DNA of 64,000 bases from the NCBI RefSeq assembly GCF_016599145.1, contig NZ_JAENKO010000001.1, positions 124,001-188,000 of the forward strand. Reading direction: 5' to 3'. This DNA is from Tomitella cavernea (GTDB lineage Bacteria > Actinomycetota > Actinomycetes > Mycobacteriales > Mycobacteriaceae). The notes beneath the pieces were generated by a model. The model saw only the letters and a list, made by a program, of their open reading frames with translations. It had not been told where the DNA came from and did no database searches. Below, one piece after another: positions 41,309 to 50,962 of the stretch; within the stretch, counting starts at the first letter, position 1; every line of letters starts with the position of its first letter. The position numbers were made by a program, and so were the translations under genes.

Positions 41309-42259
41309 ATGACCAGCACGCTGACCGAGCTCGAATTGCTCACCGAACTCGAGCCGGTGGTCGAGGCCAACCTCAACCGGCACCAGTCGATGGCCAAGGA
41401 GTGGCACCCGCACGACTACGTCCCGTGGGACGAGGGCACCAACTTCGCGGCGATGGGCGGCGCGGATTGGGACGAGGAGCAGTCCCGCCTCGACCCCACC
41501 GCCAAGGCCGCGATGATCACGAACCTGCTCACGGAGGACAACCTCCCCTCCTACCACCGTGAGATCGCCACGAACTTCTCTCTGGACGGACCGTGGGGCA
41601 CGTGGGTGGGGACGTGGACCGCGGAGGAGAACCGGCACGCGATCGTCATGCGCGACTACCTCGTGGTCACCCGCGGCGTCGACCCGGTGGCGCTCGAGCG
41701 CGCGCGCATGCAGCACATGATCACCGGCTACAACCCGCAGACGGACAAGGACATCCTGCACTCGCTGGCCTATGTGACGTTCCAGGAGCTCGCCACGCGC
41801 GTGAGCCACCGCAACACCGGCAAGGCCTGCGGCGACCCGATCGCCGACCGCATGCTGCAGCGTGTCGCCGCGGACGAGAACCTGCACATGGTCTTCTACC
41901 GCAATCTGTGCGAGTCCGCCCTGGAGCTCGCGCCCGACCAGGCCGTGGGCGCCATCGCCGACATCCTCGAGGCCTTCGAAATGCCCGGGCACGGAATGCC
42001 CGACTTCCGCCGCAACGCGGTGCTCATCGCGAAGAACGGCATCTACGACCTGGGACAACACCTCAACGAGGTCGTCAAGCCCGTCCTGCGCAAGTGGAAC
42101 ATCATGGAACGCACCGACTACTCCGGCGAGGGCGAGCGGCAGCGGGATCGCATCGGCGCGTTCATCGACGAACTCGAGGGCAAGGTCGAGCGTTTCGAGC
42201 AGACCCGCAATCGCGCGCTCGAACGCGACCGCAAGCGCCGGGATTCGCTCGCCGGCTGA
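41309..42259 (+). CDS. desA1: Acyl-ACP desaturase (DesA1-like)
   Basis: 316 residues, ATG 41309 five bases after GGGAGGGAA. Soluble di-iron desaturase with the two iron-ligand motifs EENRH (~106-110) and DENLH (~189-193). Conserved segments EWHPHDYVPWDEG, DNLPSYHREIATNFSLDG and RHRNTGK-type ATRVSHRNTGKACGDP agree with mycobacterial DesA1, which desaturates ACP-bound chains for mycolate or unsaturated fatty acid synthesis. Neighbours dusB and the LCP gene reproduce the Rv0822-Rv0824 order. Likely repressed through the palindrome upstream. Confidence 0.9.
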   Translation: MTSTLTELELLTELEPVVEANLNRHQSMAKEWHPHDYVPWDEGTNFAAMGGADWDEEQSRLDPTAKAAMITNLLTEDNLPSYHREIATNFSLDGPWGTWVGTWTAEENRHAIVMRDYLVVTRGVDPVALERARMQHMITGYNPQTDKDILHSLAYVTFQELATRVSHRNTGKACGDPIADRMLQRVAADENLHMVFYRNLCESALELAPDQAVGAIADILEAFEMPGHGMPDFRRNAVLIAKNGIYDLGQHLNEVVKPVLRKWNIMERTDYSGEGERQRDRIGAFIDELEGKVERFEQTRNRALERDRKRRDSLAG

Positions 42260-42278
42260 GTTCCGGCACAATGGACGG

Positions 42279-43442
42279 GTGCTTTCCCTTCAGACCCGTC
42301 CCGCCCCCTTGACCATCGGCCCGTTCGCGCTGCGCAGCCCGGTGGTGCTCGCCCCCATGGCAGGAGTCACGAACGTCGCGTTCCGCACGCTGTGCCGCGA
42401 GGTGGAGCAGGAGCGGTCCGGCAGTGCCGCTGGGCTCTACGTGTGCGAGATGGTCACCGCCCGCGCCCTCGTCGAGCGGCATCCGGTGACAATGCACATG
42501 ACCACCTTCGGGCCGGACGAGTCGCCGCGCTCGCTGCAGCTGTACACCGTCGACCCGGCCACCACCTACGACGCGGCGAAGATGATCGTCGACGAGGACT
42601 TGGCCGACCACATCGACATGAACTTCGGCTGCCCGGTCCCCAAGGTGACGCGGCGTGGCGGCGGCTCCGCCCTGCCGTACAAGCGGGCCTTGTTCCGGCA
42701 GATCGTTGCGGCCGCCGTCCGCGCCACCGAAGGCAGCGGCGTGCCGGTGACGGTGAAGTTCCGCGTGGGCATCGACGACGAGCACCACACCCACCTGGAC
42801 GCCGGGCGCATCGCCGCCGAGGAGGGCGCGGTGGCGCTGGCCCTGCACGCGCGCACGGCCGAGCAGCGGTATTCGGGACACTCGGACTGGTCGCAGATCG
42901 CCCGGCTCGTCGAGCACGTCACCGACATCCCGGTCCTGGGCAACGGCGACATTTTCACCGCGCAGGACGCCTCGCGGATGATGGCGGAGACCGGTTGCGA
43001 CGGCGTGGTCGTCGGCCGCGGCTGCCTGGGCCGGCCGTGGTTGTTCGCCGAGCTGGACGCGCATCTGAGCGGCCGCGAGATGCCGGTCCCACCCACGCTC
43101 GGCGAGGTGGCACGGATCATGCGGCGGCATCTGGAACTGCTCATCGCCCACCACGGTGAGCTCAAGGGCTGCCGCGAGATCCGCAAGCACATCGCCTGGT
43201 ACATGCACGGCTTCCCGGCCGGTTCGGATCTGCGGGTGCAGTTGGCCCGGGTCACCGGCATGGCCGAGTTCGAGGATCTCCTGGGACGCCTCGACCCGGA
43301 CGTGCCCTTCCCTGCCGACGGCTACCAGCCACGCGGGCGGCAGGGATCGCCGGGGAAGGTCGTCCTGCCCGAGGGCTGGCTGGACGACCCGGACGACGCG
43401 ACGGTGCCGTTCGGCGCGGACGTGATGAACTCTGGCGGCTGA
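42279..43442 (+). CDS. dusB: tRNA-dihydrouridine synthase
   Basis: 387 residues from GTG 42279; CACAAT six bases before it may be a -10 box giving a leaderless mRNA (same layout as lmeA). FMN barrel: PVVLAPMAGVTN, ASRMMAETGCDGVVVGRGCLG, and active-site NFGCPVPKVTRRGGG (Cys ~118). The C-terminal helical domain CREIRKHIAWYMHG is the tRNA-binding part. Reduces uridines in the D-loop with NADPH. It starts 19 bases after desA1. Confidence 0.92.
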   Translation: MLSLQTRPAPLTIGPFALRSPVVLAPMAGVTNVAFRTLCREVEQERSGSAAGLYVCEMVTARALVERHPVTMHMTTFGPDESPRSLQLYTVDPATTYDAAKMIVDEDLADHIDMNFGCPVPKVTRRGGGSALPYKRALFRQIVAAAVRATEGSGVPVTVKFRVGIDDEHHTHLDAGRIAAEEGAVALALHARTAEQRYSGHSDWSQIARLVEHVTDIPVLGNGDIFTAQDASRMMAETGCDGVVVGRGCLGRPWLFAELDAHLSGREMPVPPTLGEVARIMRRHLELLIAHHGELKGCREIRKHIAWYMHGFPAGSDLRVQLARVTGMAEFEDLLGRLDPDVPFPADGYQPRGRQGSPGKVVLPEGWLDDPDDATVPFGADVMNSGG

Positions 43443-43643
43443 TCCCGGGTGGGCGTCACGGCACCGTGACGGGCCGATAAGTACGATGAGTGATCGACCC
43501 GGCGCCACTGTCAGGGAAGCACCGGGCGCAGGCAGCGGGCGGGGCTGCCGGCTGCCGCGAACGGCGGCAAGGCGACACGCACACACCGGTGGCACCGGGC
43601 CGTCGTGGACGGCCGACGGGTCGACGAGCATGAAGGGCGGGAA

Positions 43644-45890
43644 GTGACAGACGATCACCGTTTCACCGCCCCCTGGGAGCGGCCCCTATCGCGCATCCGC
43701 GGCGAGGAGTCCGTGCCGGCGGACGCTTCCGCCGGTTCCGACCGGGGCCCCGGAGACCAGTCCCCCGAAGGCCGGGAGCCCGACGACCAAGCCGCCCGGG
43801 GCCGGGGCGACGACGGCGGGCGGCGCAGACTCGGCTCGGCCGGTGCGCATCCGCATGGCCGCGTCACCGTCGCCGACCTCATCGCGCGCATCGGCCACCC
43901 GGGCCAGGCCCCTTCCGCCCCCGAGGATTCGGTGCCGCAGGACCCCGGGAATCCGGCACCGCAGGCCCCGGAGGGCACGGCGTCCGGGATTGCGGGCGGG
44001 TCCGGGATTGCGGGCGGGCCTGTCGGGACTGGTCCAGAATCGCCGGCCGCGCCGCCGGATGCCGCCGCGCCGCCGGATGCCGCCTCGCCGCCGGATGCCG
44101 CGGCACCGCCGAGGAGCGGGCGACCGACGGACGGAACGCCGCAGGACGGCCCCGAGCAGGACGGCCTGGCACAGGATGACCTGACACAGCACGGCCCGGC
44201 ACTTGACGGCGACGGCCTCGCGCGCACCGGCCTGCCGCACAAGGACCAGGACGACGAAGAACCTCGTTCCGCGCCGGAGGCCGCCTCGTGGATCCGTTCC
44301 GCGCTGCCGCTGAACATCCCGGGACGTCTCCAACACAACCGCGCCGACAACGGCCGCCACCCCAACTATTGGCTACGCCTCAGCCACGTCGCTGTCGCCT
44401 TGGTGTCGGTGCTCTCCCTGGTGGTGACCGGCGCAGTGTGGAGTTACCTGCGCATCACCGACAGCCAGTACACCCAGGTCTCCGCGCTGGACCAGAACTC
44501 CGACGATGTGCGCAACCCCGCCGGGCAGTACGGCGACGAGAACTACCTCATCATCGGCACCGACACCCGCGCCGGCGCGAACTCCGACGTGGGCGCCGGC
44601 AGCGCCACGCAGGTCGAGGGCGCAAGGTCGGACACGATCATGCTGGTCAACATCCCGGCCGACCGCAGCCGCGTCGTGGGTGTTTCGTTCCCGCGCGATC
44701 TCAACATCGACCGTCCATCCTGCGAGCGCTGGGACAACTCGTCCGGCACCTACACCGACGAGATCGTGCCGGCGGAGGACGACGTCAAGCTCAACAGCGC
44801 GTACGCCTTCGGGGGGCCCCGGTGCCTCGTCCAGGTGATTCAGAAGCTCTCGGGGATCAAGGTCAACCACTTCCTGGGCATGGACTTCGCCGGCTTCGAG
44901 GCGATGGTCGACACCGTCGGCGGCGTCGAGGTCTGCACCACCAGGCCGCTGGTGGACGATGAACTGGGCACGATCCTGCCGGAGCCGGGCCCGCAGACCA
45001 TCAGCGGCACCACCGCCCTGGAGTACGTCCGGGCCCGCAAGGTCGAGGCGGAGGGGAACGGCGACTACGGGCGGATCAAACGCCAGCAGATGTTCCTGTC
45101 CTCGCTGCTGCGCAAGGCCTTGTCGCACAATGTCCTGCTGGACCCGGGCAAACTGAATTCGTTCATCAACGAGTTCATCAAGGCCTCCTTCGGGGACAAC
45201 CTCGACACGCAGGCGCTCATCACGCTCGGCCGCTCGCTGCAGAACGTCGACGCCGATCAGGTCACCTTCCTCACCGCCCCCACCGACGGCACCGACGCCT
45301 GGGGCAACGAGACGCCGCGGCTCACCGACATCCGGAACATTTTCGACGCGATCATCGACGATGAGCCGCTGCCCGGAGAGCAACGCGAGGACGCGAAGGC
45401 GGCGGCGGCCACCAGCAAGGCTCCCGTTCCCACCGGCGCCCCTGCGGGCCCCGGCACCGGGAACGGCGCGGATGCCCCCCAGGTTCATGCCATGTCGCCG
45501 GGGACGATCTCGGTGCAGGTCAGCAATGCGTCGAGTATCAACGGATTCGCCTCGGCGACCGCCGACGACCTCGGTGCCGAGGGCTTCCAGATCTACAGCA
45601 TCGGCAACCACACGTCCGACGTACCCGGAACGATCATCCAGTTCTCCGGGGACAACCTGGCGGCGGCGGCCACTGTGGCCTCGGCGTTCCCGGGGGCGAA
45701 GCTGCAGCGCACCACCGGGTTGGGGTCGATCGTCGAGGTACTGCTCAGCGACAGTTCCCCGCAGTCCATCGTCAGCCCGGACGCCCCCGGCTCGGTGCTC
45801 GACCCGGTGCTCGCCGGTGACAGTACGGAGGCGGGGTCGGTGCCGCTGGATGTCAGCGTCGTCAATGCGGGCGACGTCAGCTGCGGCTGA
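43644..45890 (+). CDS. LCP-family (LytR-CpsA-Psr) cell-wall ligase
   Basis: 748 residues, GTG 43644. N-terminal ~230 residues are cytoplasmic, Pro/Ala/Gly-rich and repetitive. One membrane segment follows (VAVALVSVLSLVVTGAVWSY), then the LCP domain: IGTDTRAG, RSDTIMLVNIPADRSRVVGV, SFPRDLNIDRP (conserved Arg/Asp), MDFAGFEAMVDTVGGVEVC and ALEYVRARK. The last ~100 residues form a LytR-C domain (TISVQVSNASSINGFASATA). It should attach arabinogalactan to peptidoglycan, like mycobacterial CpsA/Lcp proteins. The 200-base upstream gap contains CGTCACGGCACCGTGACG (43454-43471), the likely dusB terminator or an operator. Confidence 0.88.
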   Translation: MTDDHRFTAPWERPLSRIRGEESVPADASAGSDRGPGDQSPEGREPDDQAARGRGDDGGRRRLGSAGAHPHGRVTVADLIARIGHPGQAPSAPEDSVPQDPGNPAPQAPEGTASGIAGGSGIAGGPVGTGPESPAAPPDAAAPPDAASPPDAAAPPRSGRPTDGTPQDGPEQDGLAQDDLTQHGPALDGDGLARTGLPHKDQDDEEPRSAPEAASWIRSALPLNIPGRLQHNRADNGRHPNYWLRLSHVAVALVSVLSLVVTGAVWSYLRITDSQYTQVSALDQNSDDVRNPAGQYGDENYLIIGTDTRAGANSDVGAGSATQVEGARSDTIMLVNIPADRSRVVGVSFPRDLNIDRPSCERWDNSSGTYTDEIVPAEDDVKLNSAYAFGGPRCLVQVIQKLSGIKVNHFLGMDFAGFEAMVDTVGGVEVCTTRPLVDDELGTILPEPGPQTISGTTALEYVRARKVEAEGNGDYGRIKRQQMFLSSLLRKALSHNVLLDPGKLNSFINEFIKASFGDNLDTQALITLGRSLQNVDADQVTFLTAPTDGTDAWGNETPRLTDIRNIFDAIIDDEPLPGEQREDAKAAAATSKAPVPTGAPAGPGTGNGADAPQVHAMSPGTISVQVSNASSINGFASATADDLGAEGFQIYSIGNHTSDVPGTIIQFSGDNLAAAATVASAFPGAKLQRTTGLGSIVEVLLSDSSPQSIVSPDAPGSVLDPVLAGDSTEAGSVPLDVSVVNAGDVSCG
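44049..44102 (+). repeat. Three tandem 18-bp repeats in the LCP gene
   Basis: GCGCCGCCGGATGCCGCC repeated three times with few changes encodes APPDAA-type units in the disordered cytoplasmic tail. A second pair of 18-bp units (TCCGGGATTGCGGGCGGG) lies just upstream near 43986-44023. Likely length-variable between strains. Confidence 0.7.
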
Positions 45891-46004
45891 CCGCGACGCG
45901 ACCGGAGGTCTCCCGCCAGATGTCCCGCACAGCGGACCGGACGTTCACCTCGAATTCACGCCGACCGAACCGTCCCGTCGGCTTGGCCGCCTAGGCTTGG
46001 GTCC

Positions 46005-46673
46005 GTGCGAACCTTGTATACCGAGCAACTCGATCAGCTCTCCACCGGCCTGGCGGAGATGTGCGGGCTCGCGGAAGACGCCATGGACCAGGCCACCGAG
46101 GCGCTGCTCCAGGCAGACCTGCCGCTCGCCCGGCGAGTGCAGTCCACGCGGCCCGTATTCGACGGGCTGGCCGCGCAGTGCGAGGAGCAGGCGTTCGCCC
46201 TTCTCGCACTGCAGGCTCCGGTGGCCGGGGACCTGCGCCAGATCGTCAGCGGCATCCAGATCGTCGCCGACCTCAAGCGCATGGGCGCGCTGGCGGCGCA
46301 CATCGCGAAGGTCGCCGAGCGGAACCACCCGGAGCATGCGCTACCGGAGGAGGTCGGCGGCCACGTCGCGGAGATGGGCCGCATCGCGGTGGCCCTCGCC
46401 GACGCGGCGCGCGAAGTCCTCGTCACGCATGACCCGCACCGTGCGCGCGGACTCCAGGCCGAGGATGACGCGATGGACGACCTGGACCGCCACCTGCTCA
46501 CGGTGCTGATGGACCGGGAATGGCGGCACGGCGTGGGCACGGCAGTGGACGTGACGCTGCTCGGCCGGTTCTACGAGCGGTTCGCCGACCACGCAGTGCA
46601 GGTGGCCCGCCGGGTGGTGTTCCTGGCGACGGGCGAAATGCCGGACCAGATAGTCGACCACGAACTGCTGTGA
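46005..46673 (+). CDS. phoU: Phosphate transport regulator PhoU
   Basis: 222 residues, GTG 46005. TAGGCT at 45992-45997 followed by seven bases suggests a leaderless start. Two PhoU three-helix repeats with the metal-binding E/D motifs ([50 protein letters not shown]). It links the Pst transporter to the phosphate-sensing kinase. Convergent with pstB; shared terminator at 46679-46714. Equivalent of PhoY2 (Rv0821c). Confidence 0.93.
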   Translation: MRTLYTEQLDQLSTGLAEMCGLAEDAMDQATEALLQADLPLARRVQSTRPVFDGLAAQCEEQAFALLALQAPVAGDLRQIVSGIQIVADLKRMGALAAHIAKVAERNHPEHALPEEVGGHVAEMGRIAVALADAAREVLVTHDPHRARGLQAEDDAMDDLDRHLLTVLMDREWRHGVGTAVDVTLLGRFYERFADHAVQVARRVVFLATGEMPDQIVDHELL

Positions 46674-46678
46674 CGCGC

Positions 46679-46714
46679 AGCGCCGCCACGGCACCCTGCC
46701 GTGGCGGCGCTTTC
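46679..46714. terminator. Terminator between phoU and pstB
   Basis: A perfect 15-bp stem AGCGCCGCCACGGCA/TGCCGTGGCGGCGCT with loop CCC, followed by TTCC on the plus strand. Sits between convergent stops. Confidence 0.85.
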
Positions 46715-46788
46715 CTGTCTCCCCCGGCTTCCCCGACCGCCATCCATGCCTGCTCTCCGCCCGCCTTCCCGGCGGAGCCGGCCGCACA

Positions 46789-47565
46789 TCAGCCGAAGCG
46801 GCCCGAGATGTAGTCCTCGGTGGCCTGCTGGGCCGGGTTGGAGAAGATCGTCTCGGTATCGTCCACCTCTACCAGCCGGCCGGGTAGACCCACACCCGCA
46901 AGGTTGAAGAAGGCGGTCCGATCGCTCACCCGCGCGGCCTGCTGCATGTTATGGGTGACGATGACCACCGTGTACTCCTCCTTCAACTCGTCGATGAGCT
47001 CCTCGATCGCGAGCGTCGAGATGGGGTCGAGGGACGAGCACGGCTCGTCCATGAGAAGCACCTGCGGCGATACCGCGATCGCGCGTGCGATGCACAGCCG
47101 CTGCTGCTGCCCGCCCGAGAGTCCGCCGCCCGGCGCACCGAGCCGGTCCTTCACTTCGCCCCACAGATTCGCCCCGCGCAATGCCTGCTCGGTGATCTCG
47201 GCCAGAGCGGACTTGTCGCGCATCCCCTGCAGCCGCAGACCGGCGACGACGTTCTCGCGGATCGACATGGTGGGAAAGGGATTAGGACGCTGGAACACCA
47301 TCCCGATCGTGCGGCGCACCGCCACCGGGTCCACGCCCGCGCCGTAGATGTCCTCGTCGTCGAGCCGGATGCTGCCCTCCACGCGAGCACCGGGGATCAC
47401 CTCGTGCATACGGTTGATCGACCGGAGCACGGTCGATTTGCCGCAGCCCGATGGCCCGATCAGCGCGGTGACGCTGTTCGCCGGCATCGTCAGGTCGACG
47501 TCGGCCACGGCGTGGAAATCCCCGTAGTGGATGTCGACGTTCTGCAGGTCCACGCGCCTGGTCAT
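46789..47565 (-). CDS. pstB: Phosphate ABC transporter ATP-binding protein
   Basis: 258 residues from ATG 47565, eight bases after GAAGGAG. Walker [11 protein letters not shown]-loop, signature LSGGQQQR, Walker [14 protein letters not shown], then [18 protein letters not shown], specific for PstB. Last gene of the leftward pst operon, 76 bases after pstA. Orthologue of PhoT (Rv0820). Confidence 0.95.
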   Translation of the reverse strand: MTRRVDLQNVDIHYGDFHAVADVDLTMPANSVTALIGPSGCGKSTVLRSINRMHEVIPGARVEGSIRLDDEDIYGAGVDPVAVRRTIGMVFQRPNPFPTMSIRENVVAGLRLQGMRDKSALAEITEQALRGANLWGEVKDRLGAPGGGLSGGQQQRLCIARAIAVSPQVLLMDEPCSSLDPISTLAIEELIDELKEEYTVVIVTHNMQQAARVSDRTAFFNLAGVGLPGRLVEVDDTETIFSNPAQQATEDYISGRFG

Positions 47566-47650
47566 CGCGGGCACTCCTTCTCGAGATGTGGATCCGGGGA
47601 ACGCTCCCCGGTACGGATTGCGGCGGGGCCCGCCGGCCCTGCCGTCGGAT

Positions 47651-48568
47651 TCACCTGTCGCCGCCGCGCACCGTGGACCGCCGCGCCAGCAGCGTCGCCG
47701 CTATGCTGAGGACGGCGACCATGCCGATGAGTGTGAGCGCCGAGCCCCACATGCGATCCGCGCCGACTGCGCTGGGGTTGTTCATCTGGTCGACGATCAG
47801 GCCGGGCAGCGTCCCCATCTCCCCCGACCCCAGATCGAAATTGATGAACGGCGCGTACCCGACGAGGATCAGCAGAGGCGCAGTCTCGCCGAGCACCCGC
47901 GCAACGGCGAGCATCGTTCCGGTGACGATGCCCGGCAGCGCCGTGGGCAGCACCACCCTGGCGATCGTCTTCCACTGCGGGACGCCCAGCGCGTACGACG
48001 CTTCACGCAGGTCGCCCGGGACGATCCGCAGCATCTCCTCGGTCGACCGCACCACCATCGGCACCATCAGCAGCACCAACGCCAGCGACACCGCGATGCC
48101 CGACCTGTCGAAGCCGAAGGTCACCACCCACAACGCGTAGATGAACAGGGCCGCGACGATCGACGGCACCCCCGCGAGGACGTCGACCATGAAGGTCGTC
48201 ACCCGGCCGAGCCGCGACGGGCCGGCGTACTCGACCAGGTACACGGCCACGAGGATCCCCACCGGGATAGCGATCGCAGAGCACACCAGGCCTTGCAGAA
48301 GCGTGCCGATGATGGCGTGGTAGACGCCTCCGCCGGCGGTGGTCGAGGACAACCCGCTGAGCGAGTGGGTGAACCACGTCGACGAGGTGACCGCCGGCAG
48401 CCCTTTGGCGACGACCGTCCACAGGATCCAGGCCAGCGGAACCAGCGCCGCGGCCACACTCGCCCACACCAGTACGCCCGCCGCGCCGTCGACGGTGCGG
48501 CGCCGGAGGGAGGTCGGGATGAACGACGCGGACGGTCCTGCGGCCCGTACTTCGGAATCGACGGTCAT
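47651..48568 (-). CDS. pstA: Phosphate ABC transporter permease
   Basis: 305 residues, ATG 48568 overlapping pstC as ATGA. Six predicted membrane helices and the PstA EAA-loop region ([20 protein letters not shown]). N-terminal 30 residues are cytoplasmic and Arg-rich. Forms the channel with PstC. Confidence 0.94.
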   Translation of the reverse strand: MTVDSEVRAAGPSASFIPTSLRRRTVDGAAGVLVWASVAAALVPLAWILWTVVAKGLPAVTSSTWFTHSLSGLSSTTAGGGVYHAIIGTLLQGLVCSAIAIPVGILVAVYLVEYAGPSRLGRVTTFMVDVLAGVPSIVAALFIYALWVVTFGFDRSGIAVSLALVLLMVPMVVRSTEEMLRIVPGDLREASYALGVPQWKTIARVVLPTALPGIVTGTMLAVARVLGETAPLLILVGYAPFINFDLGSGEMGTLPGLIVDQMNNPSAVGADRMWGSALTLIGMVAVLSIAATLLARRSTVRGGDR

Positions 48569-49623
48569 GACCTGCCTCCGTTCCCGCGCGCCGCGATCAG
48601 CCGGGCCCCCGCGCCCACGACGAACGTGAGCGCGAACAGCACCAGCCCGGCGGCGATGTAGGCGCCCGCCTGCAGTGCGTTGTTGAATTCCGCATAGCCG
48701 AGGGCGATCTTCGACGCGATCGAGGCGCCGCTGTCGAAGAGCGACCAGCCGAACGCCGCAGACGTCGTCTGCAGCACCATGTACAGCGCCATCGTCTCGC
48801 CGAGCGCGCGGCCCAGCCCCAGCATCGACGCTCCGATGAACCCGCTGCGGCCGAACGGCAGCACCGCGAGCCGCACCACCTCCCAACGGGTCGCCCCCAG
48901 TGCGAGCGCCGCCTCCACGTGCTCGCGCGGGGTCTGCGTGAACACTTCGCGGGTCACCCCGGCGATGATGGGGATGATCATCACGGCGAGGACGATGCCC
49001 GCGGTGAACACGGTGCCGCCGCCGGCGACGGATCCGGACCCGGTGGCGAACAGCGGGAACCAGCCGAAGGTGCTGTTCAACCACGTCGCCACCGGTTCCA
49101 ACGCCGGCGCGAGCACCAGCAGCCCCCACAAGCCGTAGACGACGGACGGGACGGCGGCCAGCAGGTCCACGATGTAGGAGATCGGCCGGGCGAGACGGCG
49201 CGGCGCGTAGCGCGTCACGAACACCGCGATCCCGAACGACACCGGCATCGCCATCATCAACGCGAACGCCGAGACGAAGACGGTGAGCGCGAGCAGGTCG
49301 GCGATGCCGAACGCGAGGTGCTGGATGTCCGTCGTGGACCATTCGTGCGAGGTGAGGAAGTTGGCCTCATTGCGCTGCAGTGCGGGCACCGCGCGCCAGG
49401 CCAGGAAGATCCCGATCGCGGCCACCATCGCGGAGACGCCGACCGCGGCCGCCGTCGTCGCCGATCGCAGCACGCGGTCGCCGGTGCGTCCCGTCGACTC
49501 GGCCCGCGTCCGGCGCCGGTCGAACCGCCCGCCGCTGCCTGGATCTCCGCCGTCCGCCCCGCCGGAACCGTGGGGGCGCGTCCGCGTACCCACGGTTCCG
49601 GGCTGCCGAAGCATCGTCGTCAT
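48565..49623 (-). CDS. pstC: Phosphate ABC transporter permease
   Basis: 352 residues from ATG 49623; ATG 49614, three codons on, sits better behind AGGAG and may be the true start. The first ~65 residues are Gly/Arg/Asp-rich, then six membrane helices and the loop EAALALGATRWEVVRLAVLP. Follows pstS after a few bases. Confidence 0.93.
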   Translation of the reverse strand: MTTMLRQPGTVGTRTRPHGSGGADGGDPGSGGRFDRRRTRAESTGRTGDRVLRSATTAAAVGVSAMVAAIGIFLAWRAVPALQRNEANFLTSHEWSTTDIQHLAFGIADLLALTVFVSAFALMMAMPVSFGIAVFVTRYAPRRLARPISYIVDLLAAVPSVVYGLWGLLVLAPALEPVATWLNSTFGWFPLFATGSGSVAGGGTVFTAGIVLAVMIIPIIAGVTREVFTQTPREHVEAALALGATRWEVVRLAVLPFGRSGFIGASMLGLGRALGETMALYMVLQTTSAAFGWSLFDSGASIASKIALGYAEFNNALQAGAYIAAGLVLFALTFVVGAGARLIAARGNGGRS

Positions 49624-49630
49624 CTCCTGA

Positions 49631-50833
49631 TCAACCGGCCGTGATCGAGTCGATCGCATCGGTCAGCGTGGAGCGCAGGTCGTCGGGCAGCGGAACGTAG
49701 CCGATGTCCGCGAGCCCCTTCTGCCCCGGCCCGGCGGCGACGTTCAGGAACGCTTTGACCGCGCCTGCCGTCTGCTCGTCGTAGCCGCTGCCGCAGACGA
49801 TCTCGTAGGTGGCCAGCACCAGCGGGTACGCGCCGGGTTCCTCGGTGCCGTAGATCGACGTCAGGTCCATCGCGAGGTCGTTGCTGCCCGGGTTGACGAA
49901 CTCGACCTGCGAGATCGCGGTCGCCGCGGTCTCGGGGGTCAGTTCCACGGGCCCGGCGCCGCTGTCGATCCGCGCGGTCTGCAGCCCGGACTGGGTGGCG
50001 AACGACGCCTCCACGTAGGTGATCGACCCTTCCGCGGAGGAGACGGCCTGCGCCACTCCTGCCGAACCCTTCGACCCGTTGCCCACGCCGCCGACGAAGT
50101 CGGAACCCGCGCCCTGCGTCCACACGCCGTCCGACGCGGTCTCCAGGTAGGTCTGGAAGTTGTCGGTGGTGCCGGACGAGTCGGAACGGTAGACCACGCC
50201 GATCGGCGTCGCGGGCAGCGCGGCGTCCGGGTTCAGCGCGGCGATGGCCGGATCATTCCACGTGGTGACCTGGCCGGAGAAGATCTTGGCCGCTGTGGGC
50301 CCGTCCAGCACCAGCCCGTCCACTCCGGGCAGGTTGTAGGCCAGCGCCACGGGGCCGAACACCATCGGGAGGTTCCACACCTCGCCGCCGCCGCAGCGGG
50401 CCATCGCCTGCTGCTGCTGTTCGCCCGTGATCGCCGAGTCCGAGCCGGCGAAGTCGACCTGGTCCGCGATGAACTGCTTGCGGCCGTCGCCGGAGCCGCT
50501 CGCCGTGTAGGCGAGGTTGGCGCCCTGGTCGCCGCACGCCGCGATGTAGGCGGCCGTGAACTGGTCCATCGCGTTCTTCTGCGCCGACGAGCCGGCCGCG
50601 GACAGCGCGCGGGCGTCGGCGCAATCGACCTGGAAGTCCTGTGCGGCGGCGGCCGCCCCGGTGCCGGCCGCGGCGGCGGCACTGTTGTTGTCGCTTCCGC
50701 ATGCCGCGACCGTCATCACCGTCGCGGCGGCGAGTCCCAGTGTTCCGATCGTCCGCCCCGCCGCGGCGGTCCGACGATTCGCTCGGCGGCCCCGTCGCGT
50801 CGCGCGGCCGTTCTGCAGCTGTGGTGTCTGCAC
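49631..50833 (-). CDS. pstS: Phosphate-binding lipoprotein
   Basis: 400 residues, GTG 50833 with GAGGGGAA. Arg-rich n-region, hydrophobic core and lipobox TVAAC (Cys45) place it as a membrane-anchored lipoprotein. Phosphate-binding motifs: SAAGSSAQKNAMDQF, YTASGSGDGRKQF, FAGSDSAI, YRSDSSGTTDNFQ. High-affinity phosphate uptake. First gene of pstSCAB. Confidence 0.94.
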   Translation of the reverse strand: MQTPQLQNGRATRRGRRANRRTAAAGRTIGTLGLAAATVMTVAACGSDNNSAAAAAGTGAAAAAQDFQVDCADARALSAAGSSAQKNAMDQFTAAYIAACGDQGANLAYTASGSGDGRKQFIADQVDFAGSDSAITGEQQQQAMARCGGGEVWNLPMVFGPVALAYNLPGVDGLVLDGPTAAKIFSGQVTTWNDPAIAALNPDAALPATPIGVVYRSDSSGTTDNFQTYLETASDGVWTQGAGSDFVGGVGNGSKGSAGVAQAVSSAEGSITYVEASFATQSGLQTARIDSGAGPVELTPETAATAISQVEFVNPGSNDLAMDLTSIYGTEEPGAYPLVLATYEIVCGSGYDEQTAGAVKAFLNVAAGPGQKGLADIGYVPLPDDLRSTLTDAIDSITAG

Positions 50834-50902
50834 TCGTTCCCCTCGGTTCGCATCGACGGCGCCCTGCCGTCGATGCGAACGCTAAGAGCCGGGGATTACC
50901 GC

Positions 50903-50926
50903 GTCACAGCGCAAAAGTGAACGCAC
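50903..50926 (-). promoter_or_regulatory. Possible Pho/RegX3-type site upstream of pstS
   Basis: On the minus strand GTTCACTT (50922-50915) followed by TGTGAC (50908-50903) lies about 70-90 bases upstream of pstS. It resembles a half-site of actinobacterial Pho boxes (GTTCACC repeats), but the second repeat is degenerate, so the call is weak. Confidence 0.3.
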
Positions 50927-50962
50927 GCGGAACTGTGGATGACTATCGCCGCCGGTCCGCCG

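Noticed and set aside
43454-43471. CGTCACGGCACCGTGACG as an independent regulatory site
   Set aside because: A perfect small palindrome, but equally a weak dusB terminator; too little evidence to call an operator.
47651-49342. One 563-codon minus frame fusing pstC-region codons to pstA
   Set aside because: Its first ~258 codons are the wrong frame of pstC; pstA starts at 48568 with an ATGA overlap.
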